Origin: Nitrospiria bacterium
GTDB taxonomy: Bacteria; Nitrospirota; Nitrospiria; Nitrospirales; UBA8639
NCBI GenBank assembly: GCA_030430725.1
Contig: JAUIKP010000232.1
Coordinates: 1-5,863 of the forward strand
Reading direction: 5' to 3'
DNA length: 5,863 nucleotides
Shown here in pieces: positions 1-4,219 of the stretch. The notes below the pieces were generated by a model. It made no database searches and was not told the origin of the DNA. It worked only from the letters and a program-made list of their open reading frames with translations. Each line of letters starts with the position of its first letter. The stretch's first letter is position 1. Position numbers and translations under genes: made by a program.

Positions 1-17
1 CATAGATTTTTGACGAT

Positions 18-401
18 ATGTGTCCCAAAGCATTCATCATGATTGTCACCAAAATAAAACAATTGATCTTATCTGTGGGAGCGGTCATCGTCTCGACAGC
101 CATGGGCCTGCCTTTCCTCCCGGCTTTCGCCATGGAAGAGCAGGCACAAGGCGGCAAAGCGCTTTTTCAACAATACTGTCAAGATTGCCATGGTACTCAG
201 AGGGACGGGAGAGGCCCCCTCCGTCCTTTCCTGGAACAGGATCCTGCCAATTTGAGCTCGCAAATGACACAGGCCAAAACCGACCAGGAACTTTTTTCCA
301 TGATCAAAACAGGTGGAGGCGAAATGCATGGCTGGGCGGACACCTTCACCGATGAACAGGTTCTGGACCTGGTGGATTACATCCGTGCACTCTCACCGTA
401 A
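18..401 (+). CDS. Exported monohaem class I cytochrome c
   Basis: A 127-residue small electron carrier, predicted to be periplasmic. A haem-binding CQDCH lies at residues 54-58, with Cys54 and Cys57 for covalent haem attachment and His58 as axial ligand. Met103 in GGGEMHGW is the likely second ligand, although the usual following Pro is His here. The C-terminal pattern DEQVLDLVDYIRAL (112-125) is the last helix typical of this fold. The N-terminus is a signal peptide: Lys at 12 and 14, a hydrophobic stretch, and an AFA cleavage site near residue 38. An in-frame TAG at 3-5 closes the frame, so the start lies in the window. ATG at 18 gives the longest form, but ATG at 39 gives a more compact signal peptide; neither has a clear Shine-Dalgarno, so the start is uncertain. 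Redox partner unknown. It converges with the hydrolase gene at 887-2185. Confidence 0.9.
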   Translation: MCPKAFIMIVTKIKQLILSVGAVIVSTAMGLPFLPAFAMEEQAQGGKALFQQYCQDCHGTQRDGRGPLRPFLEQDPANLSSQMTQAKTDQELFSMIKTGGGEMHGWADTFTDEQVLDLVDYIRALSP

Positions 402-886
402 ATGTTTTGCCGCACAGAAGCGCTGTAACGCATAAAGCGGGTCATGGATTTTCTGCAACACTCTCCTACCTCACACTCCATTCAAGCTCCAAGGCATAGA
501 CCAGCGTTTGGAGAATCGTCAATGGCACTCGGATCCAAGCAAAAGTCCTGAAACTGTAAGGTGTAACCTTCTTCCTTCGCCCGCTGGCACTCATCCCATT
601 CCTGGCCACAGCAAGCATCATCAGATTACCCGCAATCCTACTTCCGACAGCCAAGGCCAGAAGCCCCGTAAGGAACCACCGACCTTAGACACCAGAGGTC
701 GCTGAGAATTCCCGATTGTGCTCAAGAATGATTCAGAGAATGGAAAATTATGCGAACGAAACCTCATTGGAAAACCTTTCAGAACGCCACGCATCACTCC
801 CCCTCTCTGCCCCATTAATGAGAATGCGCGCGAACCGAATAGATTGCCGGTAGGGCACGATTTTTTGTCCGCGATTCTCTGGTGTC
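402..886. other. Intergenic region between converging genes
   Basis: These 485 bp separate the 3' ends of the cytochrome and hydrolase genes. I see no stem followed by a T-run that would be a convincing terminator. Two dyads are present: CGACCT/AGGTCG (680-685 and 696-701), and an imperfect GAGAATGCGCG/CGCGATTCTC (820-830 and 870-879) just beyond the hydrolase stop codon. On the minus strand a stop-free stretch (684-466) encodes a hydrophobic segment, FLTGLLALAVGS, and later a second one, RVPLTILQTLVYALEL. It has no ribosome binding site and is interrupted upstream by a stop at 685-687, so it may be a remnant of a membrane protein gene. No family was recognised. Confidence 0.5.
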
Positions 887-2185
887 CTACGATCTATCGA
901 GAAATTTTATGATATCGTCTTGGATATCCGGGGTAGTGACCAATTCGGTATGTCCAACTTCATAGTTCCGTATGGTGGGCTGAAAGCTCTGACGATAGGC
1001 TGCCGGAAGCCAAGCGGATGACACCGTCACGGTTCCATCTCCATCCGCAAAGACAGTGGGATGATTCCCTGCAGAACCTGCAACTACCGGATCGGGATCC
1101 TCAAACAACAAGGAATCAGAGCCCTTACCAGGATTTCCCGTCCACACCCCTTTGGCCAACGTCGATGTGCCTGTCGCATACAGGTACAAAAAGGAGAGTT
1201 GATGCGGGCTTCGCGTAGAGAGAGGGGCGTGAAGACGTTCCAAAAACCGTTCCGATCGACGAAGCCAAAAGGACAGGTAGGCGGCACGCCCATCAACGAT
1301 GGCTTTGGGTAAGGAGTGTTTTTTCTTAAGCAGTCCCCATTCGGACTGTCTCCACTGTCCGGCATTTCTGATCACACCGTGTAAGGACTTGAGTTCCGGT
1401 GTGATTAGTTCATCAGAATCGGCAACCGGTAACAGATAGTAACTGGCCGGGAAAGACGCGTAAGCCTCAAAGCTGAGAAGCGAAGAATTCCAACCGACAG
1501 TCGCACCAAAATTCATATTCCGAAACGAGTTCATAGCCCCCAGAAAGGGCACCCCGGCCATCACCACGCGGTTGAACTCCTCTGCTCCCTTCCAGGTCTC
1601 GACGGCAGTTTCGATATCCTGTGTGCCATACCGTAAATAGTAGCTGACAATCAGGCCACCCATACTATGCGCGACAACGGAAAGATCTTTCTTCCCTTGG
1701 TCCCGAAGCCTGCGAATGAGAGCGTCCAAGCTGTGAACAGCCTCCATGAGATCCCCCCGCCAATCATAGGTAAATGGAATCACGTCCCGGCTTGTCGTGC
1801 CGGAGGCCCAGATTCGATCCAGCAAAGAGCCGTAGACATCAATCGAGTAGACAAACGGAACGACGCTGACCTCATCAAGGATATCGGCAGGCTTTAAGAC
1901 GATGGTCTTCTCAAATCCCAATCCAGGGATGGGAAGAGTCAAAGATTGGTTACCGAACAGCACTTCGCTGACGGATATGAACATTGGACTGCGATCCGCT
2001 TCATGGACCAAACGCGTGCCATAGTACCCTGGCACCACAATAATGGCGGATTCGGCGTTGGGTGCATGATCCGGCGCGCCCATGTGCTGACGACTGCAGC
2101 CGGACAACATCATGATCAGCAGCAGGACAGAGAGAAATTTCAGGGAAAGTGGCAACTTTCTAAGGACAATCATGCTAATCGGCAC
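887..2185 (-). CDS. LCAT-like alpha/beta-hydrolase lipoprotein (putative lipase/acyltransferase)
   Basis: A 432-residue predicted lipid-anchored esterase, lipase or acyltransferase. The N-terminus has a hydrophobic stretch ending in the lipobox LSGC, so Cys30 would be lipidated and the enzyme held at a membrane surface. VPGYYGTRL (51-59) resembles the oxyanion-loop region of the lecithin:cholesterol acyltransferase family. YDWR (140-143) is a hallmark of that family. The nucleophile elbow is AHSMGG (172-177) with Ser174. DGDGTV (381-386) offers Asp383, and GHTEL supplies His412, completing the triad in family order. Length fits the family and no disruption is seen. The start is GTG at 2185, with AGGAGG six bases upstream; ATG at 2173 is the alternative but lies 18 bases from that site. 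The substrate cannot be read from sequence: phospholipid, glyceride, or an acyl transfer are all possible. It appears monocistronic. Confidence 0.88.
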   Translation of the reverse strand: MPISMIVLRKLPLSLKFLSVLLLIMMLSGCSRQHMGAPDHAPNAESAIIVVPGYYGTRLVHEADRSPMFISVSEVLFGNQSLTLPIPGLGFEKTIVLKPADILDEVSVVPFVYSIDVYGSLLDRIWASGTTSRDVIPFTYDWRGDLMEAVHSLDALIRRLRDQGKKDLSVVAHSMGGLIVSYYLRYGTQDIETAVETWKGAEEFNRVVMAGVPFLGAMNSFRNMNFGATVGWNSSLLSFEAYASFPASYYLLPVADSDELITPELKSLHGVIRNAGQWRQSEWGLLKKKHSLPKAIVDGRAAYLSFWLRRSERFLERLHAPLSTRSPHQLSFLYLYATGTSTLAKGVWTGNPGKGSDSLLFEDPDPVVAGSAGNHPTVFADGDGTVTVSSAWLPAAYRQSFQPTIRNYEVGHTELVTTPDIQDDIIKFLDRS

Positions 2186-2191
2186 ACGGCT

Positions 2192-2197
2192 CCTCCT
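2192..2197 (-). promoter_or_regulatory. Shine-Dalgarno of the hydrolase gene
   Basis: AGGAGG on the minus strand, six bases before GTG at 2185. It favours the GTG start over the in-frame ATG at 2173. Confidence 0.8.
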
Positions 2198-2336
2198 ACC
2201 TCATGCATCAGAGATAACCCTGGGTTTTCCATGCGTCGGTGCCCTAAAGCCTTCGGATTACAAGACATAGCCATACGCAATGTTGATGACGACCTTGGCG
2301 AAAGTCCCACCCTAGTCATTCTTCAAGGGTCTGTTG

Positions 2337-2487
2337 AAAAAAGCCGCCAGCGGCGTTCTCGCCATTTTTCCGTGCTCACGTACTACGCGTACGCTCCGCC
2401 CGCAAAAACGGCTGTGGCCTTCCCTTCGACATGACTCAGGGCAGGACTGGACGGACCCTTCGGGAAGACTCAGGGCATGCTTTTTTG
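2337..2487. repeat. Long imperfect palindrome, probable dispersed intergenic repeat
   Basis: The left outer arm is AAAAAAG-CCG-CCAG (2337-2350). The right outer arm carries the complementary blocks in reverse order: CTGG (2447-2450), CGG (2452-2454) and CTTTTTT (2480-2486). Middle arms pair GCCATTTTTCCG (2361-2372) with CGCAAAAACGGC (2401-2412), with two mismatches. The centre is CGTAC-TACGC-GTACG (2379-2393). The block order and wording (GCCGCCAGCGGCGTTCTCGCC-like left arm, GCGGCCTT..CTGGACGG-like right arm) resemble a repeat I recall from between genes in Nitrospira. That link is memory, not a search. Only one copy lies in this window, so dispersal is inferred. It contains no transposase. 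Confidence 0.65.
2422..2479. repeat. Two ~24-bp direct repeats nested in the palindrome's right arm
   Basis: Copy 1 (2422-2446) and copy 2 (2456-2479) both begin CCCTTCG and both contain GACTCAGGGCA (2433-2443 and 2467-2477). They match at 19 of the first 22 positions. They are separated by nine bases, CTGGACGGA (2447-2455), that belong to the palindrome arm. With both copies removed, the arm reads GGCCTT-CTGGACGGA-CTTTTTTG and pairs better with the left arm. The CCCTTCG...CTCAGGG wording resembles a short repeat found between genes in many bacteria; that is recall, not a search. Confidence 0.6.
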
Positions 2488-2505
2488 AGCCGACCTAGAG
2501 CCTTT

Positions 2506-2577
2506 GATGAGTCATCTCATCCTGGGCAAATTTGCCCTTGAACATCTTTATGATTCAACACTCCCTTCAAAGATGTT
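2506..2577. repeat. Three consecutive perfect dyads
   Basis: Dyad 1 is GATGAG-TCAT-CTCATC (2506-2521), a 6-bp stem. Dyad 2 is the 14-bp perfect palindrome GGGCAAATTTGCCC (2524-2537). Dyad 3 has 9-bp arms AACATCTTT (2541-2549) and AAAGATGTT (2569-2577) around a 19-base loop. The gaps are two and three bases. None is followed by a T-run, so they are not ordinary terminators. They could be RNA stems in a transcript crossing the region, or protein-binding sites; the 14-bp palindrome is operator-like. Confidence 0.6.
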
Positions 2578-2700
2578 AGAAAAGAACAGGTCAAAGAAGT
2601 GCCCCGGAAAGCCCGTCTAGTGTAAAGAATATGGAGGATTGGAGGGAAGATGTTTGAGGCCAGGGGTCCGATAAACGTTAGTGATTTCCATGGGATTGAG

Positions 2701-2730
2701 CCCGGACTCCTGCACACCGGTCGGTCCGGG
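2701..2730. repeat. GC-rich hairpin
   Basis: CCCGGAC (2701-2707) pairs perfectly with GTCCGGG (2724-2730) across a 16-base loop that itself contains ACCGGT. No T-run follows on either strand. It lies just beyond the 3' end of the possible ORF at 2748-2894, so it could stabilise that transcript's 3' end, but this is inference. Confidence 0.5.
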
Positions 2731-2747
2731 TAATTGACTTGCCTGAG

Positions 2748-2894
2748 TCACACACGGCTGAGCGTTTCATTCGCCTGCTCATCGTTCGAATGGAATCGTA
2801 AGGTCAATCCCAGTTCCTGAATTGGTCCGGTCATTTCCCCTTGCTTGGGGAAGGCCAGGCCCAACTGTCGGTGAGCCAGTCTAGGTTTCCTCAT
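2748..2894 (-). CDS. Possible 48-residue ORF overlapping the zinc-protein gene
   Basis: An open frame that begins with ATG at 2894, inside the last codons of the zinc-protein gene, and ends with TGA at 2748-2750. GAGGG lies three to four bases before the ATG, close for a ribosome binding site, so translation would have to be coupled to the upstream gene. Codons in the second half favour C or G at the third position (for example ACC, TTC, TCG, AAC, GAG, CAG, GCG, ACG, CTC, AGC). The product would be soluble and basic at its N-terminus, with no recognised domain. A hairpin TTCCCC-TTGCTT-GGGGAA (2835-2852) sits inside it. It may equally be the 3' untranslated region of the zinc-protein gene. Confidence 0.25.
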   Translation of the reverse strand: MRKPRLAHRQLGLAFPKQGEMTGPIQELGLTLRFHSNDEQANETLSRV

Positions 2895-3048
2895 CGCCCT
2901 CAAGACAATTGGTACATTCATCCAATTTGGGATCACCATGACGGCTACAAAAATGACGGGCGCATTGCCGGCAGGTCATAAAACTCATTCGAATTAACTC
3001 CGCATTTTCACACACATAACAATTCTTTTCTCGTTTCGCTTTTGGCAT
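2881..3048 (-). CDS. 55-residue cross-brace (FYVE/RING/AN1-like) zinc-binding protein
   Basis: A very short gene with a complete set of metal ligands. ATG at 3048 is preceded by TAAGGAG with a seven-base spacer, a strong ribosome binding site, and TAG closes it at 2881-2883. Four ligand pairs are visible: Cys10/Cys13, Cys26/Cys29, Cys34/His37 and Cys45/Cys48. The spacing is C-x2-C-x12-C-x2-C-x4-C-x2-H-x7-C-x2-C. The core CRQCARHFCSRH recalls the C-R-x-C-x4-C-x2-C/H block of FYVE, RING and AN1 fingers. Eight ligands in this order would bind two zinc ions in an interleaved fold, inferred from spacing alone. The first nine residues are strongly basic, and an acidic tail (EGDEET) follows the last pair. 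No signal peptide or membrane segment is seen, so it should be cytosolic. Its role is unknown; partner protein or nucleic acid binding are both possible. Confidence 0.8.
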   Translation of the reverse strand: MPKAKREKNCYVCENAELIRMSFMTCRQCARHFCSRHGDPKLDECTNCLEGDEET

Positions 3049-3055
3049 CGCTTTT

Positions 3056-3062
3056 CTCCTTA
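3056..3062 (-). promoter_or_regulatory. Shine-Dalgarno of the 55-residue zinc protein
   Basis: TAAGGAG on the minus strand, ending seven bases before ATG at 3048. It is the main support for this gene, because the frame alone is short. Confidence 0.8.
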
Positions 3063-3357
3063 CATGGTAATCGTCTCAAAGAATTTCAGACATCGGGCGC
3101 ACACGCAACGCTCCGAAGACACAAATACGGCGCCAGCACTTTCAGTGTGTCATGGCCAGGAGTGGCCTTAGACCATCTTCATAAAAAGGGCATGAATGTC
3201 AGGGAGTGCGTACATCTCGCAATGACGAGGGGAGCGGACGCGGATCCGTAACAGGGAGGGGGAGCCTACCGCATGATCGAACCTTCCGGCAAGGCTTTAC
3301 AACCGTTGACAGCTCTCCCCCCTACAAGATGGAGGGGAGGCAAAATTCCCTGAGGCC

Positions 3358-3387
3358 TTGGCCTCCTGCAGAGAATGGGTTTATAAT
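3358..3387 (+). promoter_or_regulatory. Candidate sigma-70 promoter with overlapping dyad
   Basis: A perfect -10, TATAAT (3382-3387), follows a weak -35, TTGGCC (3358-3363), with an 18-bp spacer. The -35 lies inside the dyad GAGGCC-TT-GGCCTC (3352-3365), a place where a repressor could block polymerase. Predicted start of transcription is near 3393. Confidence 0.4.
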
Positions 3388-3392
3388 CCGTT

Positions 3393-3475
3393 ACCCCCGT
3401 TCGAAAGACATCTCAGCCCTTTTGCGGCACCTCGATTGGGATTGGGATTGCGATCCACCGGATCGCTCAATTTTT
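3393..3475 (+). ncRNA. Candidate ~83-nt small RNA
   Basis: This is the interval from the start predicted by TATAAT at 3382-3387 to the end of the terminator-like hairpin at 3450-3475. It has no start codon with a ribosome binding site. It includes a tandem of three GATTGG-type hexamers (3434-3451) feeding into the hairpin. No known RNA family is recognised. A 110-codon open frame (3206-3538) crosses it, but that frame's start codon directly abuts its only purine-rich stretch, so I prefer the RNA reading. The call rests wholly on the flanking signals. Confidence 0.25.
3450..3475 (+). terminator. Rho-independent terminator-like hairpin
   Basis: GCGATCC (3450-3456), loop ACC, GGATCGC (3460-3466): a perfect 7-bp stem, with TCAA and then TTTTT (3471-3475). 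ATT (3447-3449) can also pair with AAT (3469-3471) across a two-base bulge, bringing the stem up to the T-run. It faces the plus strand, where no upstream coding gene ends, which is why a small RNA is proposed. Confidence 0.5.
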
Positions 3476-3696
3476 CAGTCAGCGCGTAATTATTCGATTG
3501 CAAATTGTCGACATTTTGGGTATGTCTATCCATCCTGAACAGGTGTCTGTTTGAAAAAGTTTAAAATTGTTTAAAGATATTCACGAAAGGCAAAGACAGA
3601 AATTGTTACATACCAGGTAACTCCCCTACGGTGGCCTTGATAAGTATGGCCATATGCCGGCAAAGAGCGTGACATTGACCCGTTGTTTCCGGATCC

Positions 3697-4020
3697 ATGC
3701 CAGCAATAGTTGGATTCCCGAGAGAGGGAAAACCGCTTCGCTCTCCATGTGCATTTCACAATCATCAATTGCAATTTTCTCAATGGTTCACAGAAGAATC
3801 GGGAACAAAAAACGTTCCGGTACAGCTCTGTCACTTGTGTATCGGTAACTTATTTCTCAATAGGAGTGATCTCGAGCTTCAGTCGTCGGTTATGTCCGAC
3901 AGCAGATCAGGGAAGATCTCAGGGAAGGACTCGACCAGCATGAGACACCACCCTGTCACAACACATGTTTTTTTCAAGAAAGGAAGTTCTTTATGGCCTG
4001 TAAGCGATGTGGTGGACTGA
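3697..4020 (+). CDS. Doubtful 107-residue Cys-containing ORF
   Basis: An ATG-initiated frame bounded upstream by an in-frame TGA and ending at TGA 4018-4020, overlapping the zinc-ribbon gene by 28 bases. It carries Cys18-x2-His21 and Cys45-x2-Cys48 with 23 residues between the pairs, the same spacing as the CxxC pairs of the next gene. Codons in its second half are enriched in third-position G or C. Against it: no ribosome binding site before 3697, overlapping open frames on both strands, and a C-terminus that runs through the leader and ribosome binding site of the zinc ribbon. It may be a real small zinc protein, a degraded one, or chance. Confidence 0.25.
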   Translation: MPAIVGFPREGKPLRSPCAFHNHQLQFSQWFTEESGTKNVPVQLCHLCIGNLFLNRSDLELQSSVMSDSRSGKISGKDSTSMRHHPVTTHVFFKKGSSLWPVSDVVD

Positions 4021-4217
4021 TTGTGAAAGAGTCCGTCTATGATAGAGAGGGCAGCAGTCAGTTAGTCCTCATGGACCGTTGCCTCCAATGCGGCAACATA
4101 GAGGATCCCGTGAGCGCAAGGAATCGTTCACAATCGCCCGTGCCTCCATCACAAAAGGGCAAAGCCCGTCGGATCCCCGAGCATCCCAGGACTTCACTGG
4201 AGATGGCCGAGGGGTAA
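3993..4217 (+). CDS. 74-residue zinc-ribbon protein
   Basis: A small protein with a single zinc ribbon: Cys3-x2-Cys6 and Cys30-x2-Cys33, joined by a 23-residue hydrophilic hairpin-like segment. The knuckles CKRCGG and CLQCGN have the usual Gly after the second Cys. After residue 40 the chain is polar, rich in Arg, Ser and Pro, and probably disordered. The pattern CxxCGGL...RCxxCG..xDP resembles a family of tiny zinc ribbons I associate with Nitrospira, a recollection only. ATG at 3993 has GAAAGGAAG ending six bases before it. The TAA at 4215-4217 is followed two bases later by the helicase ATG, so the two genes form an operon and are probably coupled. Its job is unknown; a nucleic-acid or protein adaptor for the helicase is a reasonable inference. 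Confidence 0.8.
   Translation: MACKRCGGLIVKESVYDREGSSQLVLMDRCLQCGNIEDPVSARNRSQSPVPPSQKGKARRIPEHPRTSLEMAEG
4209..4214 (+). promoter_or_regulatory. Shine-Dalgarno of the helicase, inside the zinc-ribbon gene
   Basis: GAGGGG in the last codons of the zinc ribbon, just before its TAA, five bases from ATG 4220. This decides the helicase start and implies coupled translation. Confidence 0.6.
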
Positions 4218-4219
4218 GT

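Larger units (their letters stand above)
2186..2747. other. Structured intergenic region, no firm gene
   Basis: About 560 bp between the start of the hydrolase gene and the small ORF pair on the same strand. The proximal part (2198-2330) should carry the hydrolase promoter on the minus strand. A TGTAAT -10-like hexamer is present there but has no acceptable -35 at 16-18 bp, so I do not call it. The rest holds the palindromic element at 2337-2487, three adjacent dyads at 2506-2577 and a hairpin at 2701-2730, each listed separately. A 49-codon minus-strand frame (2319-2170) and a 27-codon plus-strand frame (2650-2733) are open but not convincing. Confidence 0.6.
3049..3992. other. Long region between divergent genes
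   Basis: About 940 bp between the zinc-protein start (leftward) and the zinc-ribbon start (rightward), so promoters for both directions should lie here. I see a candidate promoter-terminator pair at 3358-3475 and a doubtful Cys-containing ORF at 3697-4020, both listed. Smaller structures are: GGCCA-GGAG-TGGCC (3154-3167); CTCCCC/GGGGAG (3315-3320 and 3334-3339); three GATTGG-type hexamers in tandem (3434-3451); GTTTAAA twice in an AT-rich patch (3559-3575); GTTAC/GTAAC (3605-3621); palindromes TATGGCCATA (3645-3654) and AATTGCAATT (3767-3776); TTCCC-GAGAGA-GGGAA (3715-3730); and TCAGGGAAG repeated 12 bp apart (3907-3915 and 3919-3927), about 70 bp before the zinc-ribbon ATG. No promoter adjacent to 3993 is convincing. 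Confidence 0.5.

Noticed and set aside
2170..2319. 49-codon minus-strand frame running into the hydrolase start
   Set aside because: Its ATG has only a weak GAAG upstream, the product resembles no family, and it overlaps the hydrolase ribosome binding site and start codon.
1946..2434. 162-codon plus-strand open frame
   Set aside because: It lies mostly antisense to the hydrolase signal-peptide end and then crosses the palindromic repeat; it has no ribosome binding site and no domain.
2650..2733. 27-codon plus-strand frame after a GGAGGG stretch
   Set aside because: The spacing of GGAGGG to the ATG is only three bases, the product is very short, and its 3' end is the hairpin at 2701-2730.
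2835..2852. TTCCCC-TTGCTT-GGGGAA hairpin as terminator of the zinc-protein gene
   Set aside because: No T-run follows on the minus strand and it lies within a possible small ORF.
3216..3227. CTCGCAATGACG, which recalls the end of a widespread CGTCATTGCGAG-type repeat
   Set aside because: Only 12 bases match from memory and the rest of such an element is not recognisable here.
3206..3538. 110-codon plus-strand frame
   Set aside because: Its start codon directly abuts the only purine-rich stretch, the product has a DWDWDCD run made by hexamer repeats, and it crosses the terminator-like hairpin.
3571..3834. 87-codon minus-strand frame
   Set aside because: No ribosome binding site before its GTG start, no recognisable domain, and it competes with open frames on the other strand.
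2186..3992. CRISPR array or insertion sequence in the gene-poor middle
   Set aside because: No regularly spaced repeats and no transposase frame or flanking terminal inverted repeats with target duplication were found.
4079..4219. Extended helicase N-terminus from a TTG codon at 4079
   Set aside because: It would overlap most of the second half of the zinc-ribbon gene, encodes unstructured polar residues, and has no ribosome binding site; ATG 4220 has GAGGGG at good spacing and begins at the family's Q-like motif.
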